Shown: positions 42,587-51,998 of the stretch, one piece after another
How the letters are laid out: every line of letters begins with the position of its first letter
How positions within the stretch are numbered: position 1 is the stretch's first letter
The notes under the pieces: model-generated
Told to the model about the DNA's origin: nothing
Seen by the model: the letters and a program-made list of their open reading frames with translations, nothing else
Databases searched by the model: none
Program-made: the position numbers and the translations under genes
Assembly: GCF_003043945.1 (NCBI RefSeq)
Contig: NZ_PYXG01000001.1
Location: 372,001 to 436,000 of the forward strand
Reading direction: 5' to 3'
From: Prevotella sp. oral taxon 376
GTDB taxonomy: Bacteria; Bacteroidota; Bacteroidia; Bacteroidales; Bacteroidaceae
Length of the DNA: 64,000 nt

Positions 42587-43405
42587 ATGCAGGAAATCGA
42601 AACCAGCACCATCATCAGGCGCCCTCGTATCACACTGCGCATCAGCAGCAAGCACCTGTCGTTTGCCGCAGTCGACAACACAATGGAGACACAGGTAGCC
42701 TATGAGCCATTCACGGCAAAAAGCGGCATTTCCACAGCCGCAAACATGAGGGAAGCGTTCAGGACAACAAGCCTCCTGAACCGCGACTACCAGCGGGCAC
42801 AGGTCATGTTAGACACAAGAGTGCTGATGATTCCCGTCGAGGAGTTCGATGAGAGCACGAAGGAAGCTCTCTATCGCCACAGCTTTCCGGACTCTGACAA
42901 CGACACCGTCATACAGAGCATCGTACCCGACTTGAACAGCGTAGCCGTGTTCGGCATCAATAAGGACTTGAAAATGGTCATCGAAGACCATTTCCCGGAT
43001 GTAAGATACACGCCTGTCGTCCAGCCCGTGTGGAGCTACATGCACAACCGCAGCTTCACGGGAAGCAACCGAAAGCTATACGGCTACTTCCACGACGACA
43101 AGCTCGACATCTTCAGTTTTGATAAGAACCGCTTCAAATTCTGCAACAGCTATGACACGAACCGCGCCAACGATGCTGTCTATTTCCTGCTGTATGTGTG
43201 GAACCAGCTGAATCTTGATGCCGAGAAAGACGAGCTCTGCATCGCCGGAGAGATTTCCGGCAGGGAACAGATACTGGAAATGCTGAAGAAATACATCCGT
43301 CAGGCCTACTTCATCAACCCTGCCGGAGAGTTCAACCGTGCACCCATCACCCAGATCAAGGGCATCACGCTCGACCTGATCACCTTATTCTTGAAAGGGA
43401 AATGA
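42587..43405 (+). CDS. DUF3822 family protein
   Basis: This 272-residue protein starts MQEIETSTIIRRPRITLRIS, then KHLSFAAVD. It matches the DUF3822 family of Bacteroidota, which looks like an actin-fold (FtsA/PilM-like) protein of unknown function. It overlaps rsmD by 4 bp (ATGA), and the pairing with rsmD is common in the phylum. No membrane segment. Confidence 0.8.
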   Translation: MQEIETSTIIRRPRITLRISSKHLSFAAVDNTMETQVAYEPFTAKSGISTAANMREAFRTTSLLNRDYQRAQVMLDTRVLMIPVEEFDESTKEALYRHSFPDSDNDTVIQSIVPDLNSVAVFGINKDLKMVIEDHFPDVRYTPVVQPVWSYMHNRSFTGSNRKLYGYFHDDKLDIFSFDKNRFKFCNSYDTNRANDAVYFLLYVWNQLNLDAEKDELCIAGEISGREQILEMLKKYIRQAYFINPAGEFNRAPITQIKGITLDLITLFLKGK

Positions 43406-43977
43406 GAATCATCACAGGCATATACAAGGGCCGTCATTTTGACATTCCACGCTCCTTCAAGGCGCGTCCGACCACGGATTTCGCCAAAGAGAACATCTTC
43501 AATGTGCTTCAAGGATACATGGACTTTGAAGGCAGTGCCGCCCTCGATCTTTTTGCCGGCACGGGAAGCATCTCGCTGGAACTGATTTCCAGAGGATGCG
43601 CGTCGGTCGTCAGCGTGGAAGCCGACCGCAACCACGCCAGCTTCATCCGGCAATGCATGGAGAAGCTGGACACCGACAAGAATATCCTCGTCCGCGGAGA
43701 CGTGTTCCGCTTCCTGAAAACATGCCGCCAGAAGTTCGACCTCATCTTTGCCGACCCTCCCTACGCGTTGCCCGAACTTCCACAGATTCCCGACCTCGTC
43801 TTCAAGTATGGGCTACTCGAAGACGACGGACTCCTCGTCTTCGAGCATGGCAAGAAGAATGATTTCTCGGCACATCCGCACTACATCGACCACCGCGCCT
43901 ATGGCAGCGTGAACTTCTCCATCTTCCGGCAGTCGGCTCTCCAAGAAAAGGAAAATCGCGCCGGGGAAAACGAATAG
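43402..43977 (+). CDS. rsmD: 16S rRNA (guanine966-N2)-methyltransferase RsmD
   Basis: This 191-residue SAM-dependent enzyme methylates G966 of 16S rRNA. SAM binding is at ALDLFAGTGSISLELISRG (about 47-65) and the catalytic motif is FADPPY (116-121). The start overlaps DUF3822, so the genes are coupled. Confidence 0.92.
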   Translation: MRIITGIYKGRHFDIPRSFKARPTTDFAKENIFNVLQGYMDFEGSAALDLFAGTGSISLELISRGCASVVSVEADRNHASFIRQCMEKLDTDKNILVRGDVFRFLKTCRQKFDLIFADPPYALPELPQIPDLVFKYGLLEDDGLLVFEHGKKNDFSAHPHYIDHRAYGSVNFSIFRQSALQEKENRAGENE

Positions 43978-44011
43978 GGCGCTGAGACAAGACTTCCGTC
44001 CACACCCCCTA

Positions 44012-44080
44012 CGACAATATCGGCGAAATCGTCGGACAATACCGGCGAGTTCGTCAGACAAAATCGCCGAGTTCGTCACG
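44012..44080. repeat. Dispersed 67-bp element, copy 3
   Basis: The most diverged copy, 69 bp: ACAATATCGGCGAAATCGTC, ACAATACCGGCGAGTTCGTC and ACAAAATCGCCGAGTTCGTC, followed by ACGCCGACAGCGGCAT. It lies between the convergent rsmD and cardiolipin synthase genes. Confidence 0.75.
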
Positions 44081-44176
44081 CCGACAGCGGCATATTGGCC
44101 AAGCCGAACCGCAGCCCACTCCTTTCAAAGACAAAGAATATAGCTATAAACGGGCAGAAGCGCCCTTTCCCCAATC

Positions 44177-45601
44177 CTACAACAACGGGGACAGCAGCCG
44201 CACCAGCGACTCCCAGAGACGCTTGACAAAGGGATATTTCCACTTGTCGAGGAACTCGGCGACCGTGATACAGTCTGCCTGATCCTTGAGAAACATCCGC
44301 TTCATGCGCAGGGCCATGCCCTCGTCATAAAAGAAGATGTTCGACTCGAAGTTGTGCTCGAAACTGCGGAAATCCACATTCGTAGAACCGCAGGACGACA
44401 GGCTGTCGTCGCAGACGAGCAGCTTGGAGTGATTGAAGGCAGCCTGATAGAAGTAGACCTTCACTCCCGCCTCGATGACCTCGCTGACATAAGAGCGGCT
44501 CGCCCACTCCATGAGCTTCGAGTCTCCACGCAACGGCACCATCAGCCGCACATCCACACCGGCTACGGCAGCCGTTCTCAAGGCGAAGAGGATCGGCTCG
44601 GTGGGCAAGAAATAGGGCGTCTCAATATAGACATAGCGCCTTGCCTGAAGCAGGATGCGCACATATCCCTGCATGATTTCCGGCCAGGGGGAAACCGGAC
44701 TGCTCGTAACGACCTGGGCCAGGCAATTGTTTTCAGCGGCAGGATTGAGTTTCGGGTAATATTTGCGACTGGTAATCAGGGTGCGATCCACGAAATACCA
44801 ATCGACGAGGAAGGCTCGCTGGAGCGCATAGACGGCACCACCCGTCAGCTTGAGATGGGTGTCGCGCCAGCCTTGCCGCCGCGTGCCCTTCACATAGCGG
44901 AGGGCAATGTTCATGCCGCCAATGAACCCCACCCGCCCATCTACGATGCAGAGCTTTCGGTGATTGCGGTAGTTCACCTTGCTCGTAAAAGCCGGAAATT
45001 TCACTGGCATGAAGGCATGCACATCGATTCCGGCATCGCGCATGCGTTCATAGAACGCTGTCCGCACCTTCCAATTCCCCACATCGTCGTAGATGATGCG
45101 TACTTCCACGCCCTGGCCGGCCTTGTCGATGAGGGCATCGGCTATCAGATTGCCCAGCGCGTCGTCGGCAAAGATATAGCTAAGGAGATGGATGTGATGC
45201 CTTGCCCGCCCTATCTCTTCGAGCAAGGCGGGGAAAAACTCATAGCCGGAAGTATAGATTTCCACCTCGTTATCCTTGAAGGGCAAGGCCATGTTCTGAT
45301 TGGCATAGAGACGCATCAGGGCCCTGTATTCCTCGGGAAACCGCATGTTGCGCTGCTCGGCGAACTCCAGCATATTGCGCTTGGTAAGCTGATCGAGGCT
45401 CCGCTGGCTGATCAGATGCTCTTTGCGCGTGTTCTGGCCGAAGAAAAAATAAAGGATGATTCCCGCGACGGGCACGAAGCACAGCACCAGCAACCACAAC
45501 AGGGTCTTGACGGGCTGACGGTTGTCCATCAGAATCTTTATCATGGTTGCGATGATTACAAACAGATAAACCAGCAATACCAGCCAATGGATGTAGATCA
45601 T
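44177..45601 (-). CDS. cls: Cardiolipin synthase (phospholipase D family)
   Basis: The protein has 474 residues and two N-terminal membrane helices (about 5-22 and 33-54, with PVAGIILYFFFG). Two HKD motifs are seen: HRKLCIVDGRVGFIGGMN near 214 and HSKLLVCDDSLSSCGSTN near 389. It joins two phosphatidylglycerol molecules, or PG and PE, to cardiolipin. Start ATG 45601; dnaG ends 18 bp upstream on the same strand. Confidence 0.93.
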   Translation of the reverse strand: MIYIHWLVLLVYLFVIIATMIKILMDNRQPVKTLLWLLVLCFVPVAGIILYFFFGQNTRKEHLISQRSLDQLTKRNMLEFAEQRNMRFPEEYRALMRLYANQNMALPFKDNEVEIYTSGYEFFPALLEEIGRARHHIHLLSYIFADDALGNLIADALIDKAGQGVEVRIIYDDVGNWKVRTAFYERMRDAGIDVHAFMPVKFPAFTSKVNYRNHRKLCIVDGRVGFIGGMNIALRYVKGTRRQGWRDTHLKLTGGAVYALQRAFLVDWYFVDRTLITSRKYYPKLNPAAENNCLAQVVTSSPVSPWPEIMQGYVRILLQARRYVYIETPYFLPTEPILFALRTAAVAGVDVRLMVPLRGDSKLMEWASRSYVSEVIEAGVKVYFYQAAFNHSKLLVCDDSLSSCGSTNVDFRSFEHNFESNIFFYDEGMALRMKRMFLKDQADCITVAEFLDKWKYPFVKRLWESLVRLLSPLL

Positions 45602-45619
45602 AGTGCTTGAATTAGCGTC

Positions 45620-47587
45620 TTAAACAATGATTTCGTTGCCGAGTTTCTTGGCCAGGGCATTGCGAATCTGCTGCATGTCGGTATATTCCTTCATCAAACG
45701 GAGCATTTTCCCGGCATCACCTTGCGAATCGCTGATCTGCTTCTTGAGTTCAAGAAGATGCCGCTCCACATAGTCCATGCGGAAATCGGCGATGAGATGA
45801 AGGGTCTGATTGCGGAGGTTTGATATCCGGTTTTTCTCCGAGACCTCTTTTGCCTCGGGTATTCCCGACTTGTTTCTCAGGCTTTCGAGCAACTGATATC
45901 GGTCTACGCTCATATCGGCGGCCAGCCTGCTGATGTCCTGCTCCGGATGGTTGAGGAAATACGGTTCGGCCTTAAAGTCCTCGTCGGCATTATGCTCCAC
46001 AGCCTCTCTCAAGACTCGATTGAAGAGCGGATTCTGGAATTTGAGACCATCGGCGGAGAGGTCGTAGTCGATATACTGCGAGACCGACAGGTTGTAGGCC
46101 ACTCCGTTCTCGTCTTCCACATTCCTGAAAATGACCTCCTCGCCATGACAGATAATCATCTGCACGAGCATCTGCTCCACTTTCGACGACTGGCGGGCGA
46201 TGGGAGGGGCCTGAACGGCGGGCTGCGGGACCTGGATATTTTCCTGCCGACGGGTGTCGGGACTGCCTTTCTGCTCCCTGTTCTGGCGGATGAATCGATT
46301 CATCTGGTGGATAAGGGTCGCCTCGCTGATGCCGATGCGCTGGGCACAGTCGTGCACATAGGTGGCGCGGAGTATCTGATTCTGCACTACGGCAATGCTC
46401 TGCACGATGGAATTGATGGCCTCCGAGCGCTTCAGGGGGTCGGTCTCGCCCTTCAGGAGCAGGCTGGTCTTGAACTGGATGAAGTCGGTCTGGTTTTCCT
46501 CTATATACTTTCGGAAATCGGAAGCCGTGTTCTTCCGGGCAAAACTGTCGGGATCCTCCCCCTCGGGCAGCAGCAGCACCTTGAGGTTCATTCCCTCGGA
46601 GAGCAGCATATCGGTACCCCTGAGAGCGGCATGGATGCCCGCCGGGTCGTCGTCGTATATCAAGGTGATGTTCGAGGAGAAGCGATGCAGCATGCGGATC
46701 TGCGGGAATGTGAGTGCCGTTCCCGACCCCGCCACCACATTATGGATACCGCTCTGATACATGGAAATCACATCCGCCTGCCCTTCCACCAAGTAGACGC
46801 GGTCTTCCTTGGCGATGGTCTTGCGGGCCTGATAGATGCCGTAGAGCGCATTCGACTTGTCGAAGATGTCGGAAGAGGGAGAGTTCACATACTTCTGGCT
46901 GACTCCCTTGGTGCGCGCATCCAGCACGCGGGCGGTGAATCCGAGCACTTTGCCGTTCAGGCCAATCCACGGAAAGACCACTCGCCCCGCATAGCGGTCG
47001 AGCAATTCGCCCTGCTCGGTCCTGACGCAGATGCCCGTCTTGACCAGGAACTCCTCTTGATAGCCCTTGCCCAAGGCCGTCCGGGCAAGAGCGCGGCGGT
47101 CTTGAAGGTCGTAGCCTAACCGAAAAGCCTTGATGGTATCATCGCGAAAGCCGCGGCTGCGGAAATACTGCATGCCAAGTGCAAGCCCGTCTACATGATT
47201 ATGCAGGGTATCTTCAAAATAAGAAGCAGCCCATTCGTTGACGATAAACATCGACTCGCGCTCGCTCTCCTCCTTCTTCTCCTCGGCCGAAAGCTCACGC
47301 TCCTGTATCTCGATATGATACTTATTGGCCAGCCAGCGCAAGGCTTCAGGATAGTTCATCTGCTCGTGCTCCATGATGAAAGACACGGGATCGCCGCCCT
47401 TGCCACAGCCGAAGCAGTGGCAGGTGCCGCGTGAAGGAGTAACGATGAACGACGGCGTCTTCTCGTTATGAAACGGGCAGAGCCCCTTATAGTTGGCTCC
47501 GCTCTTCTTCAATGTAACGAAATCCGACACCACATCTACGATATCGGCAGCATCCTTGATTTTCTCTATCGTCTGGCGATCTATCAT
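45620..47587 (-). CDS. dnaG: DNA primase
   Basis: The primase has 655 residues. The zinc-binding domain uses C37, H40, C58 and C61 (CPFHNEKTPSF and CHCFGCGKGG). The RNA polymerase part includes the TOPRIM motif VYLVEGQADVISM (about 265) with YDDDPAG. The C-terminal helical domain should bind replicative helicase. It makes RNA primers for lagging-strand synthesis. The leader holds three 66-bp repeats between promoter and start. Confidence 0.96.
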   Translation of the reverse strand: MIDRQTIEKIKDAADIVDVVSDFVTLKKSGANYKGLCPFHNEKTPSFIVTPSRGTCHCFGCGKGGDPVSFIMEHEQMNYPEALRWLANKYHIEIQERELSAEEKKEESERESMFIVNEWAASYFEDTLHNHVDGLALGMQYFRSRGFRDDTIKAFRLGYDLQDRRALARTALGKGYQEEFLVKTGICVRTEQGELLDRYAGRVVFPWIGLNGKVLGFTARVLDARTKGVSQKYVNSPSSDIFDKSNALYGIYQARKTIAKEDRVYLVEGQADVISMYQSGIHNVVAGSGTALTFPQIRMLHRFSSNITLIYDDDPAGIHAALRGTDMLLSEGMNLKVLLLPEGEDPDSFARKNTASDFRKYIEENQTDFIQFKTSLLLKGETDPLKRSEAINSIVQSIAVVQNQILRATYVHDCAQRIGISEATLIHQMNRFIRQNREQKGSPDTRRQENIQVPQPAVQAPPIARQSSKVEQMLVQMIICHGEEVIFRNVEDENGVAYNLSVSQYIDYDLSADGLKFQNPLFNRVLREAVEHNADEDFKAEPYFLNHPEQDISRLAADMSVDRYQLLESLRNKSGIPEAKEVSEKNRISNLRNQTLHLIADFRMDYVERHLLELKKQISDSQGDAGKMLRLMKEYTDMQQIRNALAKKLGNEIIV

Positions 47588-47598
47588 ATCTATTGGGA

Positions 47599-47796
47599 CA
47601 AAGGCAGTGCAAGCGAGCGCAATGGGAACCTGTTCTCAGATTGCCGAGTGCAGCCTGACTTATGCAAAGGCAGTGCAAGCGAGCGCAATGCGAACTTGTT
47701 CTCAGATTGCCGAGCGCAGCCTGACTTATGCAAAGGCAGTGCAAGCGAGCGCAATGCGAACTTGTTCTCAGATTGCCGAGCGCAGCCTGACTTATG
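47599..47796. repeat. 66-bp tandem repeat, three copies, in the dnaG leader
   Basis: Units start at 47599, 47665 and 47731, each beginning CAAAGGCAGTGCAAGCGAGC. Units 2 and 3 are identical; unit 1 differs at three sites. The next position (47797) begins CAAAGATACTGC, the promoter form. On the minus strand the unit junctions read TGCCTTTG, a degenerate copy of the TATCTTTG box, so the array probably arose by duplication of promoter-proximal DNA. Confidence 0.85.
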
Positions 47797-47804
47797 CAAA
47801 GATA
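47797..47804 (-). promoter_or_regulatory. dnaG: -7 box of dnaG
   Basis: The minus strand reads TATCTTTG followed by CATAAG. It lies 210 bp upstream of the dnaG start, giving a long leader made of the 66-bp repeats. Confidence 0.6.
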
Positions 47805-47880
47805 CTGCAATTTCAAGAGATCACAAAGCATTTCGGCAATTTTAATATCAACCCGAAGACCAAAAGGCCGTCTCCGGCAG

Positions 47881-47944
47881 GATTACAAGCCGTTTGTAAC
47901 AGGATTACAAGCTGTGTGTAACCCGATTACAAGCCGCTTGTAAC
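47881..47944. repeat. Three 22-bp palindromic repeats upstream of etfB
   Basis: GATTACAAGCCGTTTGTAAC (47881), GATTACAAGCTGTGTGTAAC (47903) and GATTACAAGCCGCTTGTAAC (47925), with an exact 22-bp period. Each is an imperfect palindrome with TTACA and TGTAA arms. They lie between the divergent dnaG and etfB promoters, about 165-230 bp upstream of the etfB box. They could be repressor sites or a dispersed repeat. The rest of 47805-48085 shows no gene. Confidence 0.75.
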
Positions 47945-48085
47945 TTCTCCTTCCACCACCTTTAACGGGAATGGCGACTGTCAAAACCGGTACAGGAGGG
48001 GACGGCGAAACCGGCAGAAAACCATTGCACAAAACTCGATTTCTGTGCACAAAAACTGCAAAACTGTGCATTTCCCGGTGATTTA

Positions 48086-48117
48086 TTTGTCAGAAAGGCA
48101 AAAAAATAGTAATTTTG
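48086..48117 (+). promoter_or_regulatory. Promoter of the etfB-etfA-acyl-CoA dehydrogenase operon
   Basis: TTTG 48086-48089, 20-bp spacer, TAATTTTG 48110-48117, 40 bp upstream of the etfB start. Confidence 0.7.
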
Positions 48118-48157
48118 CACCCGGTAAAAAGAATTATATACATTATTAATATATTCT

Positions 48158-49027
48158 ATGAGTTTGAAAATTGTTGTACTTGCCAAGCAGGTACCAGACA
48201 CAAGAAATGTGGGAAAAGACGCCATGACCGCCGAAGGGACGGTGAACCGGGCGGCCCTTCCCGCCATCTTCAATCCTGAAGACTTGAATGCCCTGGAGCA
48301 AGCCCTTCGCCTGAAGGAGCAGTATCCGGGGTCTACAGTTGGCCTATTGACGATGGGTCCTCCCCGTGCGGGCGAAATCATCCGCCAAGGTCTTTACCGC
48401 GGTGCCGACACGGGATGGCTCCTGACCGACCGTCTCTTTGCCGGAGCCGACACGCTCGCTACCTCTTACGCCTTGGCTACGGCCATCAAGAAAATCGGCA
48501 ATGTCGACATCGTGCTCGGCGGCCGACAGGCTATCGACGGCGACACGGCACAGGTGGGTCCGCAAGTTGCCCAGAAACTGGGACTCAACCAGGTTACTTA
48601 TGCCGAGGAAATCCTGAAAGTTGAAGATGGAAAAGCCACCATCCGCCGCCATATCGACGGTGGAGTGGAAACCGTAGAGGCACCTCTGCCGGTGGTTATC
48701 ACCGTCAATGGCAGCGCGGCTCCCTGCCGCCCCTGCAATGCCAAGCTGGTAATGAAGTATAAGTATGCCACCTGCCCCATGGAGCGCAAGGGCGACGAGC
48801 CGTGGAAAGAGCTTTACGAAGAGCGTCCATATCTCACCCTGAACCAGTGGAGCGTGGCTGATGTAGACGGCGACCCACAGCAGTGCGGACTGGCCGGATC
48901 GCCCACTAAGGTGAAGGCTGTTCAGAATATCGTGTTCCAAGCCAAAGAAAGCAAAACTCTCACGGCATCGGATGCGGATGTGGAAAGCCTTGTCAAAGAA
49001 TTGTTAGAAGAAAAGATTATCGGTTAA
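48158..49027 (+). CDS. etfB: Electron transfer flavoprotein beta subunit
   Basis: This 289-residue FixA/EtfB protein begins KIVVLAKQVPDTRNV. It has VLGGRQAIDGDTAQVGPQVAQ and the typical ETF beta fold. It forms a heterodimer with EtfA carrying FAD (and AMP or a second FAD). The next genes are etfA (14 bp) and an acyl-CoA dehydrogenase, so it takes electrons from acyl-CoA oxidation or works in a reductase complex. Confidence 0.93.
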   Translation: MSLKIVVLAKQVPDTRNVGKDAMTAEGTVNRAALPAIFNPEDLNALEQALRLKEQYPGSTVGLLTMGPPRAGEIIRQGLYRGADTGWLLTDRLFAGADTLATSYALATAIKKIGNVDIVLGGRQAIDGDTAQVGPQVAQKLGLNQVTYAEEILKVEDGKATIRRHIDGGVETVEAPLPVVITVNGSAAPCRPCNAKLVMKYKYATCPMERKGDEPWKELYEERPYLTLNQWSVADVDGDPQQCGLAGSPTKVKAVQNIVFQAKESKTLTASDADVESLVKELLEEKIIG

Positions 49028-49041
49028 CAAAGTAGTGCTTT

Positions 49042-50064
49042 ATGAATAATGTATTTGTATATTGCGAGATAGAAGGCACTACCGTGGCCGAAGTATCTCA
49101 GGAATTGCTCACCAAAGGGCGCAAGCTGGCCAACCAACTGGGTGTGGAACTCCATGCCGTAGTTGCCGGAACCGGCATCAAGGGCAAGGTGGAAGACCAG
49201 ATTCTGCCGTATGGTGTAGATAAATTGTTTGTTTTCGACGGTGAGGGATTATTCCCTTACACATCGGCTCCACATACGGATATCCTCGTAAACCTCTTCA
49301 AAGAGGAGAAGCCACAGATAGCCCTGATGGGGGCAACGGTCATCGGCCGCGACCTCGGACCACGCGTATCGTCGTCGCTGACCAGTGGTCTTACGGCCGA
49401 TTGTACGCAGCTCGAGATAGGCGACTACGACGAGAAGAAGACCGGGCAGCATTATGACAACCTACTCTATCAGATCCGCCCTGCTTTCGGAGGTAACATC
49501 GTTGCCACCATCGTGAACCCCGACCATCGCCCACAGATGGCTACCGTGCGCTCAGGTGTCATGCAAAAGGCACTTTACGACGGCAAGGAGAAGCATGAAG
49601 TGGTGTATCCGGAGGTAGCGAAGTATGTTCCGGAGTTTGACTATGTAGTGAAAGTGTTCGACCGCCATGTGGAGGCAGCCCAGAACAACTTGAAGGCTGC
49701 GCCTATCGTCGTGGCCGGAGGCTATGGCATGGGCAGCAAGGAAGGCTTCGACATGTTGTTCCAGCTCGCGAAGGAGCTGCATGGCGAAGTAGGCGCAAGC
49801 CGTGCCGCGGTAGACGCGGGATGGGTAGCCAGCGACCGTCAGGTTGGCCAGACGGGCGTTACCGTGCATCCGAAAGTATATATCGCATGCGGCATCAGCG
49901 GTCAGATTCAGCACATCGCGGGCATGCAGGACGCAGGTATCATCATCTCGGTAAACAGTGATCCCGATGCTCCCATCAACCAGATTGCCGACTATGTGAT
50001 TACGGGCAGTGTGGAGGAAGTGGTTCCAAAACTGATAAAATACTATAAGAGTAATACTAAATAG
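49042..50064 (+). CDS. etfA: Electron transfer flavoprotein alpha subunit
   Basis: This 340-residue protein has the C-terminal FAD-binding domain intact: GGYGMGSKEGFDML, GASRAAVDAGW, GQTGVTVHPKVYIACGISG and VNSDPDAPINQIADY. The N-terminal domain shares the beta-subunit-like fold. Operon with etfB; the following acyl-CoA dehydrogenase gene starts 93 bp later. Confidence 0.95.
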   Translation: MNNVFVYCEIEGTTVAEVSQELLTKGRKLANQLGVELHAVVAGTGIKGKVEDQILPYGVDKLFVFDGEGLFPYTSAPHTDILVNLFKEEKPQIALMGATVIGRDLGPRVSSSLTSGLTADCTQLEIGDYDEKKTGQHYDNLLYQIRPAFGGNIVATIVNPDHRPQMATVRSGVMQKALYDGKEKHEVVYPEVAKYVPEFDYVVKVFDRHVEAAQNNLKAAPIVVAGGYGMGSKEGFDMLFQLAKELHGEVGASRAAVDAGWVASDRQVGQTGVTVHPKVYIACGISGQIQHIAGMQDAGIIISVNSDPDAPINQIADYVITGSVEEVVPKLIKYYKSNTK

Positions 50065-50157
50065 GAAAGGGAGTAAGGAAAGACATGTATTATAAGACAT
50101 CCGATCTATTCTACTTACTTCTTTATTCCTTACTCCTAACTCCTAAAAAATAATGTT

Positions 50158-51864
50158 ATGTCAAATTATTATACAGACCATCCAGAGATCGGGTTCCACC
50201 TGAACCACCCTCTGATGAAGCGCATCGTTGACCTCAAGGAGCGCAACTATGCAGACAAAGACCAGTTTGAAGATGCTCCGGTAAACTATGAGGATGCCAT
50301 CGAGAACTACAAGCGATTGCTTGAAATCACGGGCGATGTGGCTGCCAACATCATCGAGCCGAACTCGGAAAGCGTAGACCTGGAAGGGCCGCATCTGGAA
50401 AACGGACGCATGATTTATGCCAGCAAGACCTACGAGAACCTCGACGCCACCCGCAAGGCCGGCCTCTGGGGACTCTCCATGCCCCGCCGCTATGGCGGGT
50501 TGAACCTTCCCAATGTGATATTCTCCATGGCTTCAGAGGTGATTGCCGCCGCCGATGCCGGCTTCCAAAACATCTGGAGCCTGCAGAGCTGCATAGACAC
50601 TCTCTACGAATTCGGCAATGAAGAGCAACGCCAGAAGTATATCCCACGCGTCTGCCAAGGCGAGACCATGAGCATGGACCTCACCGAACCGGACGCGGGA
50701 TCTGACCTGCAGCGCGTGATGCTGAAGGCCTCGCAGGATGCCGACGGCACCTGGAGACTCAACGGCGTAAAGCGTTTCATCACCAACGGCGACTCTGACA
50801 TTCACCTCGTACTGGCCCGTTCGGAAGAAGGAACCCGCGACGGCCGCGGTCTCTCGATGTTCATCTACGACAAGAAGGATGGCGGCGTTACCGTGCGCCA
50901 TATCGAGCACAAGCTCGGCATACACGGAAGTCCCACCTGTGAGCTGGTTTTCAAAAACGCGAAATGTGAACTTTGCGGCAACACCCGACTGGGACTTATC
51001 AAATATGTGATGGCCTTGATGAACGGTGCCCGCCTCGGAATCGCCGCACAGAGCGTAGGTGTTGAGCAGGAAGCTTATAACGAAGGTCTCGCCTATGCCA
51101 AGGAGCGTGCGCAGTTTGGTAAGAAAATCATCACCTTCCCGGCTGTCTACGGCATGATCAGCCGCATGAAGGCCAAGCTCGACGCAGGCCGATCGCTGCT
51201 CTATATGACCGCACGCTATGTGGACATCTACAAGGCGCTGGAAGACATCGCGCGAGATGGGAAGCTCACGCCGGAGGAGCGTCAGGAAATGAAGAAGTAC
51301 ACCCGACTGGCAGACGCGTTCACGCCACTGTCAAAGGGCACCAACTCTGAATACGCCAACCAGAACGCCTATGATGCCATCAGCATACACGGCGGCTCGG
51401 GATTCATCATGGAATACAAGAGTCAGCGCCTTTATCGCGACGCCCGCATCTTCTCCATCTATGAGGGAACAACGCAGTTGCAGGTGGTTGCGGCCATCCG
51501 CTACATCACCAACGGCACCTATCTCGACATCATGAAGGAGATGCTGCAGAGTGAGGTGAGCGACGACCTGAAGCCGCTGAAGGCACGCGTGGAGAAGCTC
51601 ATCGCTCTCTACGAGGAGTCTATCGACAAGGTGAAAGCCGACGAGAACGCAGATGAGCACGACTTCCTGGGGCGCCGTCTCTACGACATGACCGCCAACA
51701 TCATTGAGTCGCTGCTGATTCTGGACGACGCGACAAAGGCTCCCGAACTTTTCGCAAAGAGCGCGAATGTGTTCGTGCGCATGGCGGAAGAGAGCGTCGT
51801 AGGCGCTGCTACCTATGTGAAGGCATTCAATGCCGACGACCTGAAGAACTTTGTGGCAGAGTAG
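50158..51864 (+). CDS. Acyl-CoA dehydrogenase
   Basis: This 568-residue FAD enzyme oxidises acyl-CoA to enoyl-CoA or runs in reverse. Signatures are MSMDLTEPDAGSDLQ, GVKRFITNGDSDIHLV and FSIYEGTTQLQV, with the catalytic Glu near residue 436. It is longer than short-chain members (about 380) because of an extra C-terminal helical domain (about 460-568). The genomic pairing with ETF subunits fits a butyryl- or acryloyl-CoA-type role. Substrate is not determined. Confidence 0.9.
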   Translation: MSNYYTDHPEIGFHLNHPLMKRIVDLKERNYADKDQFEDAPVNYEDAIENYKRLLEITGDVAANIIEPNSESVDLEGPHLENGRMIYASKTYENLDATRKAGLWGLSMPRRYGGLNLPNVIFSMASEVIAAADAGFQNIWSLQSCIDTLYEFGNEEQRQKYIPRVCQGETMSMDLTEPDAGSDLQRVMLKASQDADGTWRLNGVKRFITNGDSDIHLVLARSEEGTRDGRGLSMFIYDKKDGGVTVRHIEHKLGIHGSPTCELVFKNAKCELCGNTRLGLIKYVMALMNGARLGIAAQSVGVEQEAYNEGLAYAKERAQFGKKIITFPAVYGMISRMKAKLDAGRSLLYMTARYVDIYKALEDIARDGKLTPEERQEMKKYTRLADAFTPLSKGTNSEYANQNAYDAISIHGGSGFIMEYKSQRLYRDARIFSIYEGTTQLQVVAAIRYITNGTYLDIMKEMLQSEVSDDLKPLKARVEKLIALYEESIDKVKADENADEHDFLGRRLYDMTANIIESLLILDDATKAPELFAKSANVFVRMAEESVVGAATYVKAFNADDLKNFVAE

Positions 51865-51915
51865 AAGGGCAAACTTCAACCTGACAACATCGGGGCTGAA
51901 ATCAAGTAACAATTA

Positions 51916-51949
51916 AAATCCCGCCAAACATTGACATTTGGCGGGATTT
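51916..51949. terminator. Bidirectional terminator between acyl-CoA dehydrogenase and the Sus-type operon
   Basis: ATCCCGCCAAA (51918-51928) pairs perfectly with TTTGGCGGGAT (51937-51947). AAAA precedes and TTTC follows, so it can end transcripts from both converging operons. Confidence 0.8.
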
Positions 51950-51998
51950 CTTTATATCACAGCTTCTGGCCTAAAGCCAAACTGCAAGCTTCGCTAAT

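Noticed and set aside
47487..47831. Proteins with 22-residue repeats in the dnaG leader
   Set aside because: Open frames exist on both strands only because the 66-bp unit is a multiple of three without stops; no start signals or domain support.
47881..47944. CRISPR array or origin iterons upstream of etfB
   Set aside because: The repeats are almost contiguous with no spacers, and there is no initiator gene nearby; a palindromic operator or repeat is simpler.
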